From: RGIG5579 sp045541915
GTDB taxonomy: Bacteria; Bacillota; Clostridia; Oscillospirales; SIG627
DNA: 64,000 nucleotides
Direction of reading: 5' to 3'
NCBI GenBank assembly: GCA_045541915.1
Contig: JAZQJZ010000032.1
Span: 166,924-230,923 of the forward strand
Position 1 is the stretch's first letter. Each line of letters starts with the position of its first letter. Under the pieces are notes generated by a model. That model ran no database searches and had not been told where the DNA came from. It was given only the letters and a program-made list of their open reading frames with translations. A program made the translations under genes and the position numbers. This document shows, piece after piece, positions 16,341 to 23,856 of this stretch.

Positions 16341-17459
16341 TTAAGAAATGGTTACAGAATCGTAAAGATTGCTATTGGCAACGGAAACATAGCTCTTTCC
16401 GCAACGAACGGAAAGTTCAGAGCCGTCTTCGTTGAAATAGGAGAAGGTTCCGGTCTGGCTTTCTCTCTTCCAGGTAATGGAAACAGCCTTGCCGTCGGTA
16501 ATGTAATATCCTTTGCCTTCGCCAACAAGATCAATGAAAACATACTTGCCAACATTGGTATGATCGGCAAACAAAACAAACACATTTTCAAAGGCGATCT
16601 GCTTTCCGGTCGCTGTGTCAATGTGAGGCTGGCCGTACTGAATATGGCCGTAAAGACCGGTTGTTTCATTATACTTAAATTCAGAAACAGAATAATTGGA
16701 ATGGGGAATCTTCACATAGGTAGCGCTTTTTTCGCTTTCCAGACTCTTCATTTCAGAATTGAACTTGAATGCGGTAAAAGAGGCATCCTTCAATTTGGTT
16801 CTGTAACCGAGGCTGGAAATACCCTTAACGAGATTGGAGCCTCTGGTATAAAGGGTGTGCTCATATGCATAACCCATATAAGTGCGGTATTCGTCGCGGA
16901 AGAATGCACCGCCGCCGGGACCCTCTACACCGTTGAGATTGTTAACGCCCAATTCATTGATGGTATTCTGAGCATTGCTTTCTGCGGTAGCAGAACGGCC
17001 GCCGTGGACATAAATGGCATCATACGCAGTGGAAAGCTCCACAAAACTGGGGCGTGCAGAACGGATGCTTCCCAGATCATTGGCAGCAGCATAGTCATGG
17101 ATCAATCCCTCCAGGCGCAAAATGCCACCCTCAACTAGCATTTCATAAATGATATCACACTTGGCAACACCAGTTTGAGGAAGGGCATCCTTGATGTTAT
17201 TGAACATCACAGCAATGGGACGCTGGCCGGCAACGGACTCTTCGCACGCAAGACCGGTCAGAGGGTTCACTGCAACAGGAGGCTTCACTTCTTCTTCCTT
17301 GGTTTCGGTTTCATTATTTTCCTGGGTCACATTTTCCTTGCTTTCATTTGTTACTGCATCAGAGGTAGTTTCTTGCGCTTCTTCGGCACAGCCAAACAGA
17401 CAAAAGAGCATAGCAAAAGCAAGCAGTAATGATAGGATTTTTCCTAAATTCTTTTTCAT
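16341..17459 (-). CDS. YerB-like (DUF3048) lipoprotein
   Basis: 372 residues. A lipoprotein signal peptide ends in a lipobox (LFCLFGC, Cys about 26), then a Glu/Thr-rich linker. The DUF3048 core begins 'VNPLTGL.CEESVAGQRPIAVMFNNIKDALPQTGVAKCDIIYEMLVEGGILRLEGL', and 'GSIRSARPSFVELSTAYDAIYVHGG' matches the family signature. Bacillus YerB is an uncharacterised cell-surface lipoprotein. It has its own promoter and probably also transcribes argS. Confidence 0.88.
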   Translation of the reverse strand: MKKNLGKILSLLLAFAMLFCLFGCAEEAQETTSDAVTNESKENVTQENNETETKEEEVKPPVAVNPLTGLACEESVAGQRPIAVMFNNIKDALPQTGVAKCDIIYEMLVEGGILRLEGLIHDYAAANDLGSIRSARPSFVELSTAYDAIYVHGGRSATAESNAQNTINELGVNNLNGVEGPGGGAFFRDEYRTYMGYAYEHTLYTRGSNLVKGISSLGYRTKLKDASFTAFKFNSEMKSLESEKSATYVKIPHSNYSVSEFKYNETTGLYGHIQYGQPHIDTATGKQIAFENVFVLFADHTNVGKYVFIDLVGEGKGYYITDGKAVSITWKRESQTGTFSYFNEDGSELSVRCGKSYVSVANSNLYDSVTIS

Positions 17460-17520
17460 AGCACACCTTATCCCGAGAAAGTTTGCAGAAAACGCATACT
17501 CCTCGTATTTTATTTCCTCT

Positions 17521-17549
17521 ATTATATCATTTTGTCCTTAAAAAATCAA
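17521..17549 (-). promoter_or_regulatory. Promoter of the yerB-like gene
   Basis: Minus strand TTGATT (17544-17549), 17 bases, TATAAT (17521-17526), 61 bases before the ATG. It lies just past the terminator of the upstream transport-protein gene. Confidence 0.7.
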
Positions 17550-17576
17550 TATTTTCAAGCAAAATAAAAAAAAGAA

Positions 17577-17610
17577 ACCGGTAAGTTTCCATTTTAGGAA
17601 ACTTACCGGT
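17577..17610 (-). terminator. Terminator after the peptide-binding lipoprotein gene
   Basis: A perfect 14-bp stem (ACCGGTAAGTTTCC with its complement), 6-base loop, then a minus-strand T run, 13 bases after the stop. Confidence 0.92.
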
Positions 17611-17622
17611 AACAGAAGCAAA

Positions 17623-19341
17623 TTATTCGTTTTCAAGTGCTGCCAGATAGGCCTCGTTCTTTGCTTTGTAATCCTTTAATTTTGCATCGGCAAAGCAAGT
17701 GTAACCGTAAGGGCTGATTTCGAGACCCTTCAGTTCATCGGAAACCATATAGTTGTGAGAATAGGTAACAAGTGCGGTTGCAGGACAATCTTCAACCAGA
17801 AGTTTCTCCAGTTCTACAAGCTTCTTTGCACGGCCGCTTCTGGTAGTTTCTTCCAAAATCTCATTCAAAAGGGCGGAGTAAGCGTCAGAGGTATAGCTGG
17901 TTACGTGATGCGCAATACCGGAAGAATCAACATCCACAGAAACAACACTGCCACTGAATTCAGGCGCAAAGGGTGCAAGGGCGGAATAAGGGTTGGTAGA
18001 AAGAGTCTGATAGTCCAGAGCAATTACATCGAAATTGCTACCATAGAGAGCGGCTTCATACTTTTCAGCATTCAAACCGTTCAAGCCAACTTTGAATCCA
18101 AGGGATTCCCAAACGCTCTTTGCGTACTCAGCAACCTTCTGATCATAATCTCTATCGGTGCGGAAGGTGATGGCAAAGGAACCGGAAGAAACACCAGCTT
18201 CGCTCAAAAGGCTCTTTGCTGCTTCCACATCGGCTTTGGTCTGATAGACAGAGCCAGCTTCAGCACGAAAGCTCTTTTTCATGGTGGAGCCGGTAGCCGC
18301 GCCGGGAACAAAACCGGAGGCAGCCTTGGAGGCCTGGCCAATGATGGTAGCGATCTGCTCGCGGTCAAGCGCAGTGCTCAGAGCTTTGCGAACCTTTGCA
18401 TTGGAAAGAACACTGTTTTCGCAGTCAAAGAAGTAAGTATAAGAAGACAAGGAGTCAGAAGATTTGATCTGAGACTTATTGGCTTCGTATGTTTCGGAAG
18501 TAAAGCTACCAACATAGTAAATCTCGCCATTGTTCAATGCGGTGATGGCGTCAGCAGAGGTAGCGGTATCAGCAAAATTGGTAACCAGGCGATAGGGCTT
18601 TACATATACATTGTAGCCATCTTCGGGTTCTTTTGGGAGGCGATAATACTTTGAAAAGTCGAAACGATACTCGCCGGCAGGATCCATCGACTTGATGGAA
18701 AACTTACCGTTGGAAAGAATGTCATTGGTGGTGGTGGACCAAGTATCCTCCATACCCTGAATTGCGTCATCTCTCAAGGGAACCAGAGAGGGGCTGGCAA
18801 TTGTTTCCAGGAACAGTTCGGGATCGATGGGCTTTTCAAACTGGATTTCCAGGGTGTTGTTATCCACAGCGGCAACACCAAGGTCATCGATGGTCATATT
18901 ACCGGCTTTCACTTCTCTTGCGTTCTTAATGTCATAAAGAAGTGCTGCGGCAGGGCTTGCCGTTTCGGGAGAAAGAACTCTCTTCCAAGCGTAAGCAATG
19001 TGGTCAGCAGAAAGGGTACGACCATCGTTCCATCTGCTGTCAACAATATCAATATAGATAAAATACTCACCGCGCTCCTCGTTATATCTCTGCTCCCATT
19101 CTTCAGCAAGAAGAAGCTCGATCTTGCCGGAAGATGTTACCTGGGTCAAACCTTCAAAAATGAGGGAAGAAACCTTGATAAAATCTTTGTCATAGATCAT
19201 TTCGGTAGGATCAAGGTCAGTCTGTGCAGAAGCGATATACATCGGGATAATGGAACCCATATCCTCCATATCAACCGAACAAGAAGCCAAACATCCCGTC
19301 AGCATTGCTGCCAAAAGCAATAATGCAACTATTTTTTTCAT
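17623..19341 (-). CDS. ABC-type oligopeptide-binding lipoprotein (SBP family 5)
   Basis: About 572 residues. The ATG at 19341 with AGGAGG upstream starts a lipoprotein signal peptide with lipobox LTGC-LASC. The family-5 solute-binding core (OppA/DppA) is shown by 'AEEWEQRYNEERGEYFIYIDIVDSRWNDGRTLSADHIAYAWKRVLSPETASP' and 'NAKVRKALSTALDREQIATII'. It binds peptides outside the membrane for an Opp/Dpp-type importer. No permease or ATPase genes are adjacent, so it is an orphan binding protein here. It has its own promoter and terminator. Confidence 0.92.
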   Translation of the reverse strand: MKKIVALLLLAAMLTGCLASCSVDMEDMGSIIPMYIASAQTDLDPTEMIYDKDFIKVSSLIFEGLTQVTSSGKIELLLAEEWEQRYNEERGEYFIYIDIVDSRWNDGRTLSADHIAYAWKRVLSPETASPAAALLYDIKNAREVKAGNMTIDDLGVAAVDNNTLEIQFEKPIDPELFLETIASPSLVPLRDDAIQGMEDTWSTTTNDILSNGKFSIKSMDPAGEYRFDFSKYYRLPKEPEDGYNVYVKPYRLVTNFADTATSADAITALNNGEIYYVGSFTSETYEANKSQIKSSDSLSSYTYFFDCENSVLSNAKVRKALSTALDREQIATIIGQASKAASGFVPGAATGSTMKKSFRAEAGSVYQTKADVEAAKSLLSEAGVSSGSFAITFRTDRDYDQKVAEYAKSVWESLGFKVGLNGLNAEKYEAALYGSNFDVIALDYQTLSTNPYSALAPFAPEFSGSVVSVDVDSSGIAHHVTSYTSDAYSALLNEILEETTRSGRAKKLVELEKLLVEDCPATALVTYSHNYMVSDELKGLEISPYGYTCFADAKLKDYKAKNEAYLAALENE

Positions 19342-19389
19342 TGAAAAACCTCCTAAACGGCACATAAAAATACCAATATACTACAGGAA

Positions 19390-19418
19390 ATTATAACACC
19401 AAACAAAAAAATAATCAA
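19390..19418 (-). promoter_or_regulatory. Promoter of the peptide-binding lipoprotein gene
   Basis: Minus strand TTGATT (19413-19418), 17 bases, TATAAT (19390-19395), 48 bases before the ATG. Confidence 0.7.
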
Positions 19419-19496
19419 GTCGAAATACAAGAATTCCGAAATTCTTTTATTTGCACAATTTCCCAAAAATCGAGTTGTGCTATTTGAACAAAAAAC

Positions 19497-20279
19497 CTAA
19501 GAAAAATCAACGATTTCGCCATTTAACGGCTCAGTCACGGGAACCACCTGCAGATCCGGTGACAGGGCACACAGTGCATTTGCGAAGTAAAGAGCGGCAT
19601 CTTTTTCCGAGGCATGATGGCCGCAATCAATAACAGTCATCCCATTTTCCACTGCTTCCTGAGCAGTGTGATACGGAATGTCTCCTCCCACAAAAGCATC
19701 CACTCCCCGATCCAGGCAAGGACGAACCAGATCCTTACCGGAGCCGCAGCAAAAACCCACTTCTTTCAGATCAAGTCCCGCTGAATAGAGCTTCACCGGC
19801 GCGCCAATGGCAGATGAAATATTCTGCGCAAAGTGTTCGGGACTGATCTTTTCAGGAAGTGTGCCAATGTTTCCAATGTATGGCTCCTCCGGCAAAAGAG
19901 GCGTATGGTGAATGGGAGCAAGCCCCATTTTTTCGCCGAATTTTTCATTGAGCCCTCCGACTGCACCGTCAAAACGGGTATGCAGCGAGATCAAGGAAAT
20001 TCCGTTTTGGATCAAAAGGAGAAGCTTTTGACCCACAAGGGTATCTTCATTTACGGAAGAAACGGGAGAAAAGATCAAAGGGTGGTGGCTGACGATCAGT
20101 TCACACTTTAAGGAGACTGCCTTTTCGATCACAGAAAAGGTTACGTCAAGACAGGTAAGCACACATTTGACCTCCCTGTGACGATCCGCGCAGACCTGGA
20201 GACCGTCATGATCCCAAGGACAAGATCTCTCCTTGGGGTAAATTGCTTGAAAATAGGCTTCAATATCACAAATTTTCAT
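19497..20279 (-). CDS. Nif3-like dinuclear metal centre protein
   Basis: 260 residues, the short form of the Nif3/YqfO family. Metal ligands are visible in 'IVSHHPLIF' (HH), 'SLHTRFDGAVGGLNEKFGE' (H-T-x-x-D) and 'TVIDCGHHASEK' (H...E). Proposed to be a GTP cyclohydrolase I type 2-like hydrolase; biochemical role unsettled. In Firmicutes it regularly follows trmK, as here, with a 4-base overlap, which suggests a shared RNA-related task (inference). Confidence 0.92.
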   Translation of the reverse strand: MKICDIEAYFQAIYPKERSCPWDHDGLQVCADRHREVKCVLTCLDVTFSVIEKAVSLKCELIVSHHPLIFSPVSSVNEDTLVGQKLLLLIQNGISLISLHTRFDGAVGGLNEKFGEKMGLAPIHHTPLLPEEPYIGNIGTLPEKISPEHFAQNISSAIGAPVKLYSAGLDLKEVGFCCGSGKDLVRPCLDRGVDAFVGGDIPYHTAQEAVENGMTVIDCGHHASEKDAALYFANALCALSPDLQVVPVTEPLNGEIVDFS

Positions 20280-20998
20280 TTTCTATCCTCCAACAATTCC
20301 AGAAGTCGCCGCCGAATTTCATTTTCCTTCGAAACATCTTTTCTTGCCACTTTCTTCCCTGCAATTTTGGCGTCCACCTGTCTTAAGGATTCCTGCCAGA
20401 GCAAAGTTGTCTCTTCTGTGCGCTGATGGGGCAAAAACTCGCCAAAGAAATAAAGCATATCATCTCCCGGGCGGCAGTTGCCATCGTAGGTGACAAACAT
20501 CACAAAAAACAGTTTTTTATTTTCCGAGACCACCTTTTCGCCAGTGATTCGAAATCCGTTTTCATAGAGAAATCGGCGCAAAAGATGCGGCCGGGTCATA
20601 GGCTGCAGGGCAAAGTATGTTTCCGGCAAAATGCGATCCTTTGCCCGCTCCAGAATGCCGGCAATGGTTTCCCCTCCCATACCGGCAATTACAAAAGCCG
20701 ACGGCTTTTGCAAAAGAATTTCCGAAATGCCATCGGTTAATATAAACTGACAGCGATCTGAAAATCCGGCTTGGGAAAGCGTATGTTCAGCCCTTTTCAA
20801 GGGCAATGGATTCAAATCGGTAACAATCGCGGACTTGCAATATCCCTTTTCCAAAAGGAAAAGAGGCAGAAGGCCGTGATCGGAGCCTACATCACAGATC
20901 ATACCGCCCCGCGGAAGACTTTCCGCAATTGCGGAAAGTCTCGCGGAAAGAGCGGTGGGTGGAAAAGATGCTACCTTATTTTGCGGCAAGGTAAGCAT
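20276..20998 (-). CDS. trmK: tRNA (adenine(22)-N1)-methyltransferase
   Basis: About 240 residues. The SAM-binding motif 'GGMICDVGSDHGLLPLFLLEKG' and the later 'FVIAGMGGETIAGIL' are diagnostic of TrmK (YqfN). It methylates A22 of tRNA with S-adenosylmethionine. The frame is open further upstream, but an ATG at 20998 begins a protein of family length ('MLTLPQNKVASFPPTALSARL'); this start overlaps the DUF1858 gene by 23 bases. Coupled with nif3 downstream. Confidence 0.87.
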   Translation of the reverse strand: MLTLPQNKVASFPPTALSARLSAIAESLPRGGMICDVGSDHGLLPLFLLEKGYCKSAIVTDLNPLPLKRAEHTLSQAGFSDRCQFILTDGISEILLQKPSAFVIAGMGGETIAGILERAKDRILPETYFALQPMTRPHLLRRFLYENGFRITGEKVVSENKKLFFVMFVTYDGNCRPGDDMLYFFGEFLPHQRTEETTLLWQESLRQVDAKIAGKKVARKDVSKENEIRRRLLELLEDRK

Positions 20999-21179
20999 TG
21001 ATCTTTTCCACAAGAGCATCCGCGTCGGTACCGTGAACGGCGCAAGCCTGAGCGATGGATTCTCCGCGAGAAGCGGGGCATCCCAGACAATGCATACCGA
21101 TTTCAAAGAAGAACTGAGCCGTTCCCTGATCTGCATCCAGAATATCGCCGATGATGCTTTCTTTTGTTACAGAAGTCAT
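20976..21179 (-). CDS. DUF1858 domain protein
   Basis: 67 residues. The ATG at 21179 has AAAGGAGA 6 bases upstream. The sequence 'ITKESIIGDILDADQGTAQFFFEIGMHCLGCPASRGESIAQACAVHGTD'-like core (here beginning VTKESIIGD) carries the DUF1858 CxxC (CLGC). Such hybrid-cluster-protein-associated disulphide proteins may bind a metal or sense redox state. Its upstream neighbour is the degenerate P-type ATPase, whose stop is 29 bases before this ATG. Confidence 0.85.
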   Translation of the reverse strand: MTSVTKESIIGDILDADQGTAQFFFEIGMHCLGCPASRGESIAQACAVHGTDADALVEKINAYLAAK

Positions 21180-21207
21180 ATTCGTATCTCCTTTCATTGT
21201 TTCATAT

Positions 21208-23856
21208 CTATGAATCTTGCCGATCGGCAGAATCATCGTCTTTTTTCAAAAACTTGATCCATTCCATAATAGCCGAAGGAATCAGCGAAAGCAAAAGAGA
21301 AAAGAACAGAATCCAGGGACTGAATCCGGATCCTACATTCCCAGATTGCCAAAGCTGCTTGAGCGGAGTCGCCACTAAGATCAAGCTGACTAAAATAGCA
21401 CCGAGACCGGTAAAAAGCCCGGTTTTCCCAATCTCTTTCCAATGAGAAAAAATGGGAGAGTCGAACTTAATGGAGAGAGAAGAAAAATAGGAAGCGAAAA
21501 TAAAGGTCACCAAAGCGGCAAGGTTTGCCGTCTCCAAACCGCCACAGGCAAAATATGCAATCTGACGGGAGAGCATGGTTGCAATGGCAAAGGCAGAGCC
21601 AGTGATGAAAGGGATAATGATCAGCACCTGGAGCGATGCCACTCGGTCATCCTTTAACACGCCCTTATTATCCTCCAGACGGGGGCCCGGAAAGCGGTGA
21701 AAAATATTCATTCCACAGGGAAATACCACGCCAAGCCCTACAAGAAGCATAGGAAAATAGTGGAACGGAAGAGATCCGTCTGTGGAAAGAGAGATCAAAA
21801 CCGAGATTCCCAATGCCACCTGGATCAAAAGAATGTACTGCATAATATGGACAATATTCCGATAGAAAATGCGCGCCCAGTTGATGCAAAGAGGAACCAA
21901 TTCATATTTTTTCTCTTTCACCAGAATATCGGAATTCAATCGAACCGCATTCAATTTTTCATCGGCTCCCACAATAGAAATATCCGATTCCATCTGCGGA
22001 AGGGTGTCGTAAAGACCGCCGGTGAGAGAGACAGTGATATCCCCGTTATCCTTGTGAAACTTCACGATGCTTTGCTTTTCCTCCACAGGAAAACCGCAAT
22101 AAGCCTTATACTTTTCAATATCCGCCACAAAAACACCTCGGTCCATTCTTTCATAGGTCTGAAAGGAAAGGGCGTACTGGTAATCGTCCGGGCCAATGAT
22201 GGAAACACTTTTGGAAAGGGCGGCTACCGTTTCGGGATAGTCGTCGGTAAGAAGATACGTCTGGACACCGGATTTCTGGCAAATGTTCACAGCATTGGCG
22301 GCATCAGCACTGATAGGAGTAGAGAGACCAAACATACCAAGATAGGTCATTCCTCGACAAAGCAGCCGCTGATCTCCGGTGGATGGAGAAGAAAGGTTCA
22401 AAACAGCAACGGCAATGATCCGCTCGCAAATTCCGGCTAAATGCCGGGCATTGGCACGCAAAGAAGCGCGAGTGGCCTCGTTCAGCGGTACATTCTGCCC
22501 ATTCAAGCGAATCTCGGAGCAAGCGGCAAACACGGCATTGGGATTGCCGCGGATCACCAAGCGATATTGGCCGTCGGAAAGAGAAAGGGAGCAGGAATAC
22601 CCATAGTGGGGATCGAAATCATATCGATTGATAAAAAGAAAATCCTGGTTCAGTTTTTTCTTTTGGATTCCAACAGAAGCGGCGGCAGAAAGAATTGCTT
22701 TTTCCGCCTGCCACTCTTCCCTCTTGCCGGCAAAATAATCCTTTGTGCTTTGAGCCAGAAGAAGATTTTCCAAAAGGGGTGTAGAAAGCGTAGCCTCTTC
22801 TTCATTAAATTCATAAAAGCTATCGCCTAAATAAAAGGAGCTGGGGATGGGATGAGAATAAAACAAATAATCGCTGGAATTGACAAACACACAGTTGGCA
22901 TCACACAAGCGGTCCACAGAGCCTGCATTGCGAAGCACCACTCCCTGGCAAAAGAGCTTATTGGTCATATGCGCAATGGCAAGATCCGATAAATGTTCAA
23001 TGGAATCGGGAAATGCCGCAATCACCGCCGCACAGACATAATGGAAAATACCAAATACATCCTGGCCGCGAAAAACACCCCAGGCAAACAGGAAGAAACA
23101 AGCAATCACCCAAATCAAACGGATCTGCTTTTTCAACTCCATTGCCGTCTGGTAAATGCGAGGAACGGTACTGTTTTGCCGGGATACGGTGAAGTTTTCA
23201 TTGTCAAAAATATTGTTTCCCGTATTGCAAACGAAAATTTTGGCAGTTCCGTGCAGGATCACACTTCCGGCAAACAAAATACATTCAAAATACGGATATC
23301 CGCTTTCTTCCTCTTCCACTTCCTCATGACTGCGCTTAAACACCGGAACGCGCCTTCCAGTTACGCTTGCCTCCAGAATCTTCAGAGCACTATGTTTTAG
23401 AATAATACCGTCGCATGGCATTACATCCCCTTTTTCCAGAAGAAGAATGTCCCCCGGAACCAATTCGCTTTTATTGACCTTGCGTATTCTGCCGGCACGG
23501 CGCACGTGATACTTGCTGCGAGAAAACTTTTCCACATGGTTCTGGACCCTTTGCACATAAAAATGAGTTCCCAGAACGATCGCGGAATACAATGCTGAAA
23601 CCACAAGAATGGCAACCAGCGACACGGCTTTTCCGGTTTCCACATAGTCAAAGAAACTGACCAAAAGAAACAGGATCATCATCACGTCACCGAAAATCTT
23701 TTTCACCAGATCCAGCGCAGTATTCTTCTTTTCAAAAAGAATATTCTCGCCAAACTCACGACGGTTTCGAAGAACCTGTTCAGAGGTCAATCCGTTTTCC
23801 GGATCGGTTCCCAGAATGTTGCAAAGCTTGTCCAGTCCTACTTCCAGTAAATTCAT
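21208..23856 (-). CDS. Catalytically degenerate P-type ATPase homologue
   Basis: 882 residues with the full P2-type domain order: N-terminal cation_ATPase_N segment, M1-M2 (about 56-98), A domain (100-235), M3-M4 (246-295), P/N domains (305-640) and six C-terminal helices (665-875). The family is clear, but the catalytic motifs are not: TGES reads TGRR (166-169), the M4 PEGLP region reads FPDSIEH, the phosphorylation motif DKTGTLT aligns with NSSDYLF (N326 replaces the aspartate), KGA reads RGN (435-437), TGD reads TDD and GDGVND reads GGLYDT (613-618). It therefore cannot form the phosphoenzyme. The frame is long, uninterrupted and coupled by a 4-base overlap to the ClpC-like gene, so it is maintained rather than decaying. 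Function unknown; transport is unlikely. Confidence 0.85.
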   Translation of the reverse strand: MNLLEVGLDKLCNILGTDPENGLTSEQVLRNRREFGENILFEKKNTALDLVKKIFGDVMMILFLLVSFFDYVETGKAVSLVAILVVSALYSAIVLGTHFYVQRVQNHVEKFSRSKYHVRRAGRIRKVNKSELVPGDILLLEKGDVMPCDGIILKHSALKILEASVTGRRVPVFKRSHEEVEEEESGYPYFECILFAGSVILHGTAKIFVCNTGNNIFDNENFTVSRQNSTVPRIYQTAMELKKQIRLIWVIACFFLFAWGVFRGQDVFGIFHYVCAAVIAAFPDSIEHLSDLAIAHMTNKLFCQGVVLRNAGSVDRLCDANCVFVNSSDYLFYSHPIPSSFYLGDSFYEFNEEEATLSTPLLENLLLAQSTKDYFAGKREEWQAEKAILSAAASVGIQKKKLNQDFLFINRYDFDPHYGYSCSLSLSDGQYRLVIRGNPNAVFAACSEIRLNGQNVPLNEATRASLRANARHLAGICERIIAVAVLNLSSPSTGDQRLLCRGMTYLGMFGLSTPISADAANAVNICQKSGVQTYLLTDDYPETVAALSKSVSIIGPDDYQYALSFQTYERMDRGVFVADIEKYKAYCGFPVEEKQSIVKFHKDNGDITVSLTGGLYDTLPQMESDISIVGADEKLNAVRLNSDILVKEKKYELVPLCINWARIFYRNIVHIMQYILLIQVALGISVLISLSTDGSLPFHYFPMLLVGLGVVFPCGMNIFHRFPGPRLEDNKGVLKDDRVASLQVLIIIPFITGSAFAIATMLSRQIAYFACGGLETANLAALVTFIFASYFSSLSIKFDSPIFSHWKEIGKTGLFTGLGAILVSLILVATPLKQLWQSGNVGSGFSPWILFFSLLLSLIPSAIMEWIKFLKKDDDSADRQDS

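Noticed and set aside
21208..23856. Annotating this as a cation-transporting P-type ATPase
   Set aside because: The phosphorylated aspartate and the TGES and GDGxND motifs are all missing, so pumping cannot be assumed.
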